NCBI GenBank assembly: GCA_013151585.1
Contig: JAADHY010000378.1
Coordinates: 1-7,512 of the forward strand
Source of the DNA: Planctomycetota bacterium
GTDB lineage: Bacteria > Planctomycetota > Planctomycetia > Planctomycetales > Planctomycetaceae
Direction of reading: 5' to 3'
DNA length: 7,512 nt
Position 1 is the stretch's first letter, and each line of letters begins with the position of its first letter. The notes under the pieces were generated by a model, which worked only from the letters and a program-made list of their open reading frames with translations, was not told where the DNA came from and searched no databases. Below are positions 1 to 7,185 of this stretch, one piece after another. Made by a program: the position numbers and the translations under genes.

Positions 1-188
1 TCCGGCATTTCCACGTCGAGCGTCAGCAGGTCGGGATGTAACTGTTCGATCTTCGCCAGCGCCATTCGACCGTGAATCGCCGTCCCGACTACAGTGACAT
101 CCGGCATGTCAGCGAGTATAGATCGCATGACATGGCGGTACATCACGGAATCGTCTACCACAAGAACACGCAACGGGGAGTTCGTCAT
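1..188 (-). CDS. cheB: CheB N-terminus (chemotaxis methylesterase/deamidase), partial
   Basis: This is the start of a receiver-domain protein cut by the left window edge; 62 codons are visible. The acidic pocket is Asp12-Asp13 in VLVVDDSVMYR, and the phospho-acceptor is Asp58 in LLTLDVEMP. The form TLDVEMP following a VVGTAIHGRMAL stretch is the usual CheB N-terminal signature rather than that of CheY. In the family, phosphorylation of this receiver relieves inhibition of a C-terminal methylesterase that removes methyl groups from receptor glutamates; that catalytic domain lies outside the window and was not seen. The ATG at 188-186 is preceded by an AGGGAG Shine-Dalgarno about 9 bases upstream. 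It is the last visible gene of the cheA-cheW-mcp operon, 77 bp after the receptor stop codon. Another receiver protein of the operon cannot be strictly excluded without the C-terminal half. Confidence 0.88.
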   Translation of the reverse strand, partial: MTNSPLRVLVVDDSVMYRHVMRSILADMPDVTVVGTAIHGRMALAKIEQLHPDLLTLDVEMP

Positions 189-207
189 CGCTTAGTGCTC
201 CCTGCTG

Positions 208-236
208 GGCGGGCCCGACCATTGGCCGGGCCCGCC
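208..236 (-). repeat. Strong intercistronic hairpin between mcp and cheB
   Basis: A perfect 10-bp inverted repeat (GGCGGGCCCG at 208-217, CGGGCCCGCC at 227-236) encloses 9 bases in which two more C-G pairs can form. It lies between the receptor stop (266) and the cheB start (188), and its foot is only a few bases upstream of the cheB Shine-Dalgarno. No T-run follows on either strand, so it does not look like a complete intrinsic terminator. I infer a role in mRNA processing or stability, or in control of cheB translation. Confidence 0.6.
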
Positions 237-265
237 ACTCGACGTACTTGGCGCATCGGTTCCGC

Positions 266-1954
266 TTACAACTTGAACTGGCCGACAAGGCCATGGAGTT
301 CTTCCGCCAAGCTCGTCAAGCTCTCGCTGGCAGCGTGGGTCCGTTTGGCGTCCTCGCACGTTCGCTTGGCATTTTGGTCCACCCGGCTGATGTTCTCCGT
401 AACCTCCCGCGTTGCGGTAGCCGTTTCCGCGATACCCAAAGAGATGCTCTCAATGCCGTCGGCGGCTTGAGCAACATTCTGTGCGATCTGCTTCGTGGTG
501 ACGCTCTGCTCCTCCATCGCCGAGGCGATTGTGCGCGACGCATCATTCACCTTGCTGACCTCTTCAGCAATTTCGCTGATCGACGCTACGGCTTCGCTGG
601 TCGATCTTTGAATGCTTTCGACTCGCTGGCGGATGTCTTCCGTGGCATGGGCTGTCTGCCTCGCGAGTTCTTTTACTTCGGTCGCCACCACGGCGAATCC
701 CTTCCCGGCTTCGCCCGCCCGGGCCGCTTCGATAGTGGCGTTCAGCGCCAACAAGTTGGTTTGCTCGGCAATGTCCTGGATTACCTCAATTACCTTCCCG
801 ATCTCGTCAGCGGCAGAGCCGAGGTGGGAGACTTTGGTGTTGCTTGTCTTGGCCAATCCCGCGGCTCTGTCCGCCACGCTGGCCGCCTCTTCCGCACTTT
901 TGGCCACTTCGGTAATGGCGGCCGTCATCTCGCCCACAGAACTCGAAACGGTTTTCACGTTACCCGACATCTGCTCGATCGAACTCGCCATGCTCGTCAT
1001 GTTGACAGACATCTGTTCGGCGGCCGCCGCCACGGTCGCAGATTGTTGCGTGGTTTCGTCTGCGCCCGTGTTGAGATGATTGGCGGTCTCTGCCAATTCC
1101 GTCGCTGAGACCTCCAGGCAGCGAGAGTTCTCCTGCATTTTGCCCACCATCTGCTTCAGGTTCCCGCACATCGTGTTCAACGCTTCCGCCAACTGGCCCA
1201 CTTCATGTTTGGTCGTGACGGGACAGGTTTGGGTCAGGTCACCGGCCGCCACCGCATTGGCAACTCGCAAAGCGGCCATCAACGGCTGTACGACCTTGCG
1301 GCGAACGTAGTACGTGATACTGCAAAACACAGCGACCGCTACGGCGCCCAGGACATATTGGATCCACCGAAGAGTAGCCACCGTGGCGTCCGACTTGTCT
1401 TGGTACATCTTGACCGCTTGGTTCATGGATTTGAGGCATTGCAGGTTAAGCTTTGAGAGTTTTTCCAAGGACGCCATAGAGGCCGGCGAATCCACAGGCT
1501 CCGACTGTAAACCTTCCGCGGCCTGTGTCAGCCGACTCCACAACTCCTTGACTTCACTCAATTTGGCACGCAGTTTCGGGTCTGCTGTGCCGGGAATCTC
1601 GACCGGCTCAGTCATGCCCAGATCAAGATAAGTTGTTCCACCTTCCATAAGCGCGGTTAACGTCGTCTCAAAGAGCTTTCGGGTTTTCGCTGACGCCGGC
1701 TCGTCCACCGTTCGCTTGTCGGTGGTCGCCGCTTTCTTGTGGAGCGTCTCGAACAAAACTTCTTTCGAGAATTTTTGTGTGAGCATCCGCTGTCGTCCGG
1801 ACAGGTTGATGACCAAGCCGTCAGCCTTCTGCTGATTGACAACCGACAGCGTCGCTCCAATGACGAACAACATCACAAGCAGTTGGATCCCCGTCAGACA
1901 TGCGAGAAGTGTGCTGAGAGATCGATTGCACCGTGTCAGTCCACTCCAGTTCAT
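266..1954 (-). CDS. Methyl-accepting chemotaxis protein with PilJ/NarX-like sensor domain
   Basis: Transmembrane chemoreceptor of 562 residues. Order: TM1 about 14-38; an extracytoplasmic region about 39-195 with the motif INLSGRQRMLTQKF at 49-62, typical of PilJ/NarX-type N-terminal domains; TM2 about 196-216; HAMP about 217-270; then a signalling coiled coil to the C-terminus. The hairpin tip is the near-invariant block IAEQTNLLALNATIEAARAG (395-414) followed by E415 and G418-F420. Each arm is about 145 residues, so roughly a 40-heptad (40H) receptor. Likely methylation pairs are E313-Q314, E327-Q328, E355-E356, E464-E465 and E481-E482. The protein ends GQFKL, without the NWETF-type CheR/CheB tether. 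I chose ATG 1954 because AAGGGGG (1960-1966) sits 5 bases before it; an in-frame ATG at 1987 would add 11 residues but has a weak ribosome site. The ligand is unknown. Confidence 0.95.
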   Translation of the reverse strand: MNWSGLTRCNRSLSTLLACLTGIQLLVMLFVIGATLSVVNQQKADGLVINLSGRQRMLTQKFSKEVLFETLHKKAATTDKRTVDEPASAKTRKLFETTLTALMEGGTTYLDLGMTEPVEIPGTADPKLRAKLSEVKELWSRLTQAAEGLQSEPVDSPASMASLEKLSKLNLQCLKSMNQAVKMYQDKSDATVATLRWIQYVLGAVAVAVFCSITYYVRRKVVQPLMAALRVANAVAAGDLTQTCPVTTKHEVGQLAEALNTMCGNLKQMVGKMQENSRCLEVSATELAETANHLNTGADETTQQSATVAAAAEQMSVNMTSMASSIEQMSGNVKTVSSSVGEMTAAITEVAKSAEEAASVADRAAGLAKTSNTKVSHLGSAADEIGKVIEVIQDIAEQTNLLALNATIEAARAGEAGKGFAVVATEVKELARQTAHATEDIRQRVESIQRSTSEAVASISEIAEEVSKVNDASRTIASAMEEQSVTTKQIAQNVAQAADGIESISLGIAETATATREVTENISRVDQNAKRTCEDAKRTHAASESLTSLAEELHGLVGQFKL

Positions 1955-1959
1955 GAGTT

Positions 1960-1966
1960 CCCCCTT
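1960..1966 (-). promoter_or_regulatory. Shine-Dalgarno deciding the receptor start
   Basis: AAGGGGG on the minus strand lies 5 bases upstream of the ATG at 1954-1952. It favours this start over the in-frame ATG at 1987-1985, which has only a weak AAGAAG-like stretch upstream. Confidence 0.7.
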
Positions 1967-2009
1967 TTCGTCTTGGAAGGTCAACATATGCTTCTTGTAT
2001 TGGCTTCAT

Positions 2010-2028
2010 GTGCGATGTTGCTTCGCAC
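2010..2028 (-). repeat. Small inverted repeat in the cheW-mcp leader
   Basis: GTGCGA (2010-2015) and TCGCAC (2023-2028) form a 6-bp stem with a 7-base loop, about 55 bases upstream of the receptor start. It could be a leader hairpin or an operator half-site pair. No T-run follows. Confidence 0.35.
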
Positions 2029-2065
2029 GTGCCGCGATGTGTCTCGTTACGTTACCGAGTATGAC

Positions 2066-2102
2066 CAAGGAAAGGACGCTCGCTCTACGTGAGCGCAGCG
2101 TC
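2066..2102 (-). terminator. Hairpin over the cheW stop codon with T-rich tail; possible attenuator
   Basis: On the minus strand GACGCT-G-CGCTC pairs with GAGCG-AGCGTC, giving an 11-bp stem with one bulged base and a 5-base loop (2075-2102). The cheW stop codon TAG (2087-2085) lies in the loop and stem edge. The stem is followed by CTTTCCTT, a T-rich but imperfect tail (2067-2074). This resembles a weak intrinsic terminator placed inside the operon, which would lower receptor and cheB output relative to cheA and cheW. Translating ribosomes reaching the stop codon would also cover the stem. Termination is inferred, not shown. Confidence 0.45.
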
Positions 2103-2543
2103 TATATCGAGGATAATTAAGAGCTCGGACTCCAGCTTGTGCACGCCTTCGAAGTACCGCCCCTCGGTGCCGCCAAGATTGGACGGCACGGGATCAATCT
2201 CACTGCGGCGGGCCCTGACGACGTCCGCGATTTCGTCGACTCGCAGGCCGATTTGCTCACCCTTCGATCGAACGATGAGCGTCCGAGTCGCCCTCTGACT
2301 GTCCGCCGGAGAGCGTCCAAGAATCATTCGCAAGTCGACCACGGTGACCACCTCACCTCGCAAATTCAATACGCCGCAAACGAAGGGCGGCGCATGAGGC
2401 ACCGGCGTCACGTCCACCCGCCGATTGATCTCGTCCACTCGGTCGATCTCAACTCCCAACAGCAGATCGTCGACACAGAACGTCACATACTCGGTTTCGC
2501 TCTCGGTCCGGATCGTCGGATCCGTTTGCTCTGTCGTGTTCAC
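2085..2543 (-). CDS. cheW: CheW coupling protein
   Basis: A single CheW-like domain protein of 152 residues, close to the usual family length. CheW is a cytoplasmic scaffold that bridges the receptor signalling tip and the P5 domain of CheA in chemosensory arrays. The fold begins at YVTFCVDDLLLGVEIDRVDE (19-38), and the diagnostic stretch VCGVLNLRGEVVTVVDLR spans 55-72 with NLRG at 60-63. The C-terminal half has the expected GLRVDEIADVV (99-109) and a final ILDIDAAL strand-helix. The start is GTG at 2543-2541; it overlaps the cheA stop TGA (2542-2540) as GTGA and is preceded by a very strong Shine-Dalgarno AAGGAGGA (2551-2558) at 7 bases. Translation is therefore probably coupled to cheA. The first 18 residues are polar, acidic and Thr-rich, and look disordered. 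Confidence 0.95.
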   Translation of the reverse strand: MNTTEQTDPTIRTESETEYVTFCVDDLLLGVEIDRVDEINRRVDVTPVPHAPPFVCGVLNLRGEVVTVVDLRMILGRSPADSQRATRTLIVRSKGEQIGLRVDEIADVVRARRSEIDPVPSNLGGTEGRYFEGVHKLESELLIILDIDAALT

Positions 2544-5500
2544 GGTTGGCTCCTCCTTCCTACTGCGGCAGTTCCACCCTGCCCATCGGTCCCGCTGGTG
2601 CTGTCCCGCAGACGCCGCGCAGCCCCCTCTCGGAGATACCGCGCCACCGCGGCCATCAGCCGTTCGCGGTCTAACTTCACTTGATAATCGTCGATCCCTG
2701 ATTCCATTCCACGCTGCATGTCGTCCTCGCCAGCCAGCGACGTGAGCGCGATGATTGGTAGGTGCGATAGACTTGGGTCCCCTTTGATATGTTGCGCAAG
2801 CTGGCAGCCATCCATGTTGGGCATCTCGATGTCCGTGACTACCACATCGAAATCTTCGCCGCGTTCCTGCAACGTGTGCCAGGCGATCTGCCCGTCCTCG
2901 CAGGCAATGACCTCATACCCGGCCTCCTCGAGATAGCCCGCCACCTGCTTCCGGAAAAAGGTCGAGTCCTCCGCCAGGAGGATCAGCGGCTTCGGCGATT
3001 CCCCTTGCTGCAGGGACGCCGGGCCCACGGCGTCGGCGACGCCCGTGTTATTCTCTTCGGTGAACCATTCGGGATGCGCTCGCTTGGTGAGTTCGTAGAG
3101 ATCCAACAGACGCGTTGCCCGTCCATCGATTTCGACCGAACCGATCACCCCGGGCTCGCGAAACGTGACCATGTCGACCTCGGTGCTGATTTTGCGGATG
3201 TCGACCAAATGGGGCACGATCAACCCGACTTCGCGGTTCAACACGGAGAAAACCACGATGTAAACCTTAGACGTTTCCGCTCGCGGCTTGGCGTGAATAT
3301 ATTTCTCTAGCGAAAGCAACGGCAGCGACGTTCCGCGGTATTGGAGCACGTCCAAACCACCGACACTGTCGATCTGGTCGGTGCGGACGCGTTCCATGCG
3401 CGAAATCGCCTCCATCGGAATGGCGAACTGCTCGTCGGGATGATTTGTGACCAACAGCGAAGTCTGAATGTCGACGCTCGAATCGTCGGCCGATTCCTGA
3501 TCCCCAACCTGTTCCTCGTCTTTCGGCAAAGCGAGTTTGCAGTGGGAAGCGATGCCGGTGACGTCCAGGATCAGGGCCACTTGGCCGTCGCCAAGTATTG
3601 TGGCGCCGGCCAGAATCCGGCTGTTCTGCATATGCCGGCCCAGCGGCTTGACGACGATTTCTTCCGAGTCGTGCAGGCCATCGACGATCAGGCCGTACTG
3701 CAAGTGGCCCGCCTCGACAACGACGATCGTCACGGCGCTCCGTTCATGCTGTTCAGCGGCTCGGTCGACACCGAGGGCTTTGCAGAGTCGCACCAACGGC
3801 AGTAGCTTTCCTCGCAGGCGGAGCACTTCGGCGTCCTTGACTCGCTCGATGCGTTTTGCGCCGTCCCTTCGCTTGATTCGGACTAGTTCGCGGATGTTCG
3901 TCTGGGGGATAGCGAAACGCCCTTTGCCGCATCGCACGATCAAGGAGGGCACAATCGCGAGTGTCAGAGGCAACTTGACATGGATCGTCGTGCCTCGGCC
4001 TACTTGCGTCTCGATGTCCACGGTCCCGCCGAGTTTTTCGATGTTGGTCTTCACGACGTCCATGCCTACGCCGCGTCCGCTGACGTCGGTGACCTTTTCG
4101 GCCGTTGAGAAGCCGGGATGGAAGATCAGACGCAGGGCCTCTCGATCACTCATTTCTGCAATCTGTTCCGGCGTGAGCAGTCCACGCGAGACGGCCTTTT
4201 CTTTGAGTTTTGCGACATCAATGCCCGCACCATCGTCGCTGATGGAGATGTTGACCTTGCCCGCTTGGTGAAAGGCACGCAAGGTGATGGTCCCCACGGC
4301 CGGTTTGCCTGCGGCGACTCGCCGGTCCGGCGATTCAATCCCGTGGTCGACAGCGTTGCGCACCAAATGCGTCAACGGGTCGCCGATGGCCTCGATGATC
4401 GACTTGTCTAATTCGACTTCGCTGCCCTCGACTTTCAATTGACATTGCTTTTGCAGCGTGCTGCTGAGATCCCGAACCACCCGTGGGAACTTGTTGAAGA
4501 CTGTTCCCACCGGCTGCATGCGCGCCTGCATGATTGCTTCATGAAGTTCGCTGGTCACCTGATCCAGACGAGCGGCCACGCCGTCGAGGCTGCCTGAATT
4601 CGTCGAGGCGACCGCTTGCAGGAGTTGGTTCCGGGCGAGGACCAGCTCGCCAGCGAGGTTCATCAGGCGATCAAGAACGCCCACGGCCACGCGGATGCTC
4701 ATCTTTGTGTTCGAACCCGAGGCTTGCGATCGGCCGGTGTTTACTGGTGGCTTGGCCGACGGAGCGGGCGTGGAGACGGATTCCGCTTGTTTCGTTCCTT
4801 CTGCGGATACGGCAGATGTCGTTTTTTCGCTTAGATCTTGTGTGTTGTTTGCTGCCTTTTCCGCCGACCGAGCCGTCGGCTTACGGGACGCTGTCTCGGT
4901 GGTCTTCCGCGCCGTCTTGCGCGTTGTTTTGCCATTTGTTTTGCGAGACCGTTTCCGTGGCGTTTTCGCCACTGGTTCTCCACTAGGTTCGTCTGCCGAG
5001 TCAGCGGTCGCCTTCGGCGTGGAGGCTTTGGCTGACCGGCGTGAGGACGACTTGCCTTTGTTGCTCGACTTTTCCGGCGTGTCGGCAGGTACTGCCTCTG
5101 CCCCCTTTTCGGCGCCCATGTTCGTATTCGTCCCGGCGCCCGTCGTGGCCACCCTGTCTTCCGCAAGTTCTCCGGCGACGATCTTTTCCAGCGCCGCAAG
5201 CTGCTCGGAGATGTCGACCTCGTTAGAATGCTGAATGTCTTCGATCATAGCCGAGAGCGTGTCTGACGCTTTGAGCATTGCGTTCGTGACCGACGCGTCG
5301 GGGATCAGCTCGCGGTTCCGGATGCGGTTCAGAATGTTTTCGAGTTCATGGGCGAGCTGGCCCAAAGTGGCGAATCCCAGGAAACCAGCGGCCCCCTTGA
5401 TCGAATGAACGGCCCGGAACACTTCGTTGACGAGATCGAGGTCCACGTCCGCGCCGGCGGCTTCGATCGCCAGCAACTTGCTTTCGACGTCGGCGAGGTG

Positions 5501-5557
5501 CTCTTTCGATTCGACCACAAATTCTGCAATGATCTCGTCGTCGTTGAACGTTTCCAT
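2540..5557 (-). CDS. cheA: Hybrid chemotaxis histidine kinase CheA (HPt, H-kinase, two CheW-like domains, receiver)
   Basis: Central kinase of the pathway, 1005 residues against about 650-700 for a simple CheA. Domains: HPt 1-115 with phospho-His51 in HSIKGAAGFLGF; low-complexity linker about 130-283; dimerisation helices about 285-345 (LDRLMNLAGELVLARNQLL); ATPase about 346-529 with N-box HLVRNAVDHGIE (397-408), DDGAGID (441-447), GFSTAEKVTDVSGRGVGMDV (482-501); CheW-like P5 about 530-673; a second CheW-like domain about 693-830; receiver 856-975 with E863/D864, phospho-Asp909 in VVTDIEMPNMDG, T939, K961. All catalytic motifs look intact. No P2 domain is visible. The start at 5557 follows GGGGAG (5562-5567) at 4 bases; the ATG at 5560 is too close to it, and an upstream ATG at 5635 would add 26 residues lacking HPt-like sequence. 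It overlaps cheW. The hybrid layout resembles FrzE- and ChpA-type kinases more than E. coli CheA. Confidence 0.96.
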   Translation of the reverse strand: METFNDDEIIAEFVVESKEHLADVESKLLAIEAAGADVDLDLVNEVFRAVHSIKGAAGFLGFATLGQLAHELENILNRIRNRELIPDASVTNAMLKASDTLSAMIEDIQHSNEVDISEQLAALEKIVAGELAEDRVATTGAGTNTNMGAEKGAEAVPADTPEKSSNKGKSSSRRSAKASTPKATADSADEPSGEPVAKTPRKRSRKTNGKTTRKTARKTTETASRKPTARSAEKAANNTQDLSEKTTSAVSAEGTKQAESVSTPAPSAKPPVNTGRSQASGSNTKMSIRVAVGVLDRLMNLAGELVLARNQLLQAVASTNSGSLDGVAARLDQVTSELHEAIMQARMQPVGTVFNKFPRVVRDLSSTLQKQCQLKVEGSEVELDKSIIEAIGDPLTHLVRNAVDHGIESPDRRVAAGKPAVGTITLRAFHQAGKVNISISDDGAGIDVAKLKEKAVSRGLLTPEQIAEMSDREALRLIFHPGFSTAEKVTDVSGRGVGMDVVKTNIEKLGGTVDIETQVGRGTTIHVKLPLTLAIVPSLIVRCGKGRFAIPQTNIRELVRIKRRDGAKRIERVKDAEVLRLRGKLLPLVRLCKALGVDRAAEQHERSAVTIVVVEAGHLQYGLIVDGLHDSEEIVVKPLGRHMQNSRILAGATILGDGQVALILDVTGIASHCKLALPKDEEQVGDQESADDSSVDIQTSLLVTNHPDEQFAIPMEAISRMERVRTDQIDSVGGLDVLQYRGTSLPLLSLEKYIHAKPRAETSKVYIVVFSVLNREVGLIVPHLVDIRKISTEVDMVTFREPGVIGSVEIDGRATRLLDLYELTKRAHPEWFTEENNTGVADAVGPASLQQGESPKPLILLAEDSTFFRKQVAGYLEEAGYEVIACEDGQIAWHTLQERGEDFDVVVTDIEMPNMDGCQLAQHIKGDPSLSHLPIIALTSLAGEDDMQRGMESGIDDYQVKLDRERLMAAVARYLREGAARRLRDSTSGTDGQGGTAAVGRRSQP
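2551..2558 (-). promoter_or_regulatory. Near-perfect Shine-Dalgarno for cheW inside cheA
   Basis: AAGGAGGA lies 7 bases upstream of the cheW GTG start and is encoded by the last sense codons of cheA (Gly-Arg-Arg-Ser). A near-consensus site paired with a GTG start supports the GTG as genuine and suggests efficient cheW synthesis, by coupling or independent initiation. Confidence 0.75.
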
Positions 5558-5561
5558 CATT

Positions 5562-5567
5562 CTCCCC
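5562..5567 (-). promoter_or_regulatory. Shine-Dalgarno deciding the cheA start
   Basis: GGGGAG on the minus strand precedes two adjacent ATG codons (5560-5558 and 5557-5555). Spacing is 1 base to the first and 4 bases to the second, so the second (METFNDDE...) is preferred; it also begins right at the HPt helix as in other CheA proteins. Confidence 0.6.
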
Positions 5568-5573
5568 GTATGT

Positions 5574-5689
5574 TCGAGTCCATGAGCACTCAAAAGTAAC
5601 TTATGGAACTGCGCGCCCGATGAGCTTCCGGACAAAGTGGCTCAAGAACTCTCGAGTCCGTCGTAACTGTCGCATGGCAAATGAGCACT
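5574..5689. repeat. Paired short direct repeats upstream of cheA
   Basis: Two words recur in the same order: TCGAGTCC at 5574-5581 and 5652-5659, and ATGAGCACT at 5582-5590 and 5681-5689. In the first copy the words are adjacent; in the second they are separated by 21 bases. They lie just upstream of the cheA ribosome site, where an operator would be expected, but no promoter hexamers could be recognised beside them. Confidence 0.3.
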
Positions 5690-6196
5690 TGCGGATGCGT
5701 GTTTGAGTCACATCTAGCGGGAATCTCCCAGGCGTTTTTTGGGTTGCCCGACTCAGTCGCTCCGATGCACACTGTGGCTGCGAGCGCATGCGCCGGTCTG
5801 GCCGAAAACCCGATGGGAAACCGACGAGATGCGCCCGAGGTCGACCGCTCCCCGCAACGAGGCTGCCTTTTTTGCGAGCTCGGTCACGACTTGAACACAG
5901 GACGATGCCATCTCTCTCTTGGCTCCAGTGATACTCGGCCACAGCCGCCCACCGCGATATGCCATCGCTGACGTCGGGAGCACTGCGACTCGCGCTGAAG
6001 CTTTTGCCAAACATAGCTCACGATTCCCGCGTTGCATCTCGAGTAGAAAAATTGTCGTCCAATGCGTCTAAGGGTTGCTTGGTGACGGGACAGCGCGGGC
6101 TTTTCGTAGCTAGACCTGGCCCAACCGGAGTCGACGACACACGCCGAAATGGAAAGCCCTAGAAGCAGCGGATCGAAGGTTCGAATGCTGTTGCGG

Positions 6197-6230
6197 CGAG
6201 GGGCGTCACGCGGGCGCTGAAGGCCCCTCG
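6197..6230. repeat. 8-bp perfect inverted repeat
   Basis: CGAGGGGC (6197-6204) and GCCCCTCG (6223-6230) enclose an 18-base GC-rich loop. The stem is stable, but there is no T-run on either side, so it is not a classic terminator. It lies in the gene-poor region with no gene nearby, so no role can be assigned. Confidence 0.4.
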
Positions 6231-6951
6231 AAGTGCGGAAAGCACGCCAAGAACGTCTCGCGAGTTCCGAAGAAGGTCGATTCTCGTGCAGAAACCATCA
6301 TCCTCCGCTTACCCGTTTTGGTCCGGCCTTCCTGCTTTGCACACTCTGTCCGAATTCAGTCCATGCCACACCGCTGTGAGAGGTCAGGCCGTTCTGGTGT
6401 TCTGAATCGGACGTTTTCGCTAGGAGAGCGGAAAAGTCGCTTTGGGACACCGGAGCAACCGCCTGAAAAACACAACAAGCCTGCCCATCTATCCCCAGAT
6501 TAAGGGCTCGTGCCGGGATGCCTCCCTCTTCGATGCCTGGAATCACGGGAAACCGAGGAAGTATTAACTCTGATCGAGGGCGCGTAGCGCCGAGGGCGAG
6601 GCTTGTTCCGGTTCCAACCGTCACCGGCGAGGCATCTCGATATCAAGAATGCCGAGAGAATACCACCGTGGCGAATCTGGGTTTTCGGCCGACGTCGTAC
6701 AATCCGGCCAAGTGGACCGGCGAGCGCGAACTCGTCGCATATCTCACTTCCTAATGTCGGGTTCGTCTAGGCAGCTTGGAAGCACTACTGCCGAGAATCG
6801 GTTCCCGTGAGTGAGCCGCGGTCGGTTCGATCGTTCGTTTGAGATCGCAAAGCAAAGTGATGGGCGGCGCCCCCATCAACTTGGCGAAACTCGTTTGTAA
6901 TCGAGAACAAGATTTCAAGCAGGTCGCCTGAGAAAGGGCCTGAAAGAGAAT

Positions 6952-6980
6952 TTGACGGGTATGGGATCGTCACGTATCGT
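6952..6980 (+). promoter_or_regulatory. Sigma70-like promoter candidate
   Basis: TTGACG (6952-6957), a 17-base spacer, then TATCGT (6975-6980): five of six matches to the -35 consensus and four of six to the -10. The nearest plausible gene on this strand starts at 7435, about 450 bases on, so it would drive either a long leader, an unrecognised small RNA, or nothing. Motif resemblance alone is weak evidence. Confidence 0.25.
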
Positions 6981-7163
6981 TGTGGACACGAGCATTCGTA
7001 ACGCCCCTCCGGCCCGGTCGCATCCGCATGGCGACCGAAACGCCACAGGTCGAGCAAGCCGACGGGAGAGGGCGGTCTCGGGTGAGACGAAAGCATCGTG
7101 CGGTGCGGTTCGTGAAACTTGATCGGCATCGAGGCGGCGGCATTGCCGGTCTTCTTGGACCGT

Positions 7164-7185
7164 TTCGTTCCTCGTAACGAACGAA
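7164..7185. repeat. 7-bp perfect inverted repeat
   Basis: TTCGTTC (7164-7170) and GAACGAA (7179-7185) flank an 8-base spacer. It could be a dyad operator or a small hairpin. No T-run follows. Confidence 0.35.

Noticed and set aside
248..1108. Long plus-strand open frame opposite the chemoreceptor
   Set aside because: It is antisense to the strongly conserved HAMP/signalling region of the receptor, is rich in Arg, His and Gly, and shows no family motif; it is a shadow of the real gene.
4695..5234. Plus-strand open frame opposite the CheA linker and HPt
   Set aside because: It arises from the low-complexity Lys/Thr/Ala codons of CheA read on the other strand; no motif and no convincing ribosome site.
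5582..5590. ATGAGCACTC / GAGTGCTCAT as a CIRCE heat-shock operator
   Set aside because: CIRCE needs TTAGCACTC-N9-GAGTGCTAA; here only imperfect half-words occur, as direct repeats about 100 bp apart.
5719..5741. GGGAATCTCCC followed by a T6 run, terminator-like on the plus strand
   Set aside because: The stem is only 4 bp with a 3-base loop, the T-run is separated from it by AGGCG, and no plus-strand gene ends nearby.
5601..6037. Minus-strand frames upstream of cheA that might be a small gene
   Set aside because: Two frames overlap each other out of register, are Arg/Ser-rich, and neither has a ribosome site or recognisable motif.
6161..6194. GGTTCGAAT stretch resembling a tRNA T-loop
   Set aside because: The five bases on each side of TTCGAAT (GAAGG and GCTGT) cannot form a T-stem, and no acceptor or anticodon arm can be built around it.
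6298..6624. Minus-strand frame of 108 codons
   Set aside because: No family resemblance, no good ribosome site and no clear third-position bias; a chance frame is more likely. A database search would settle it.
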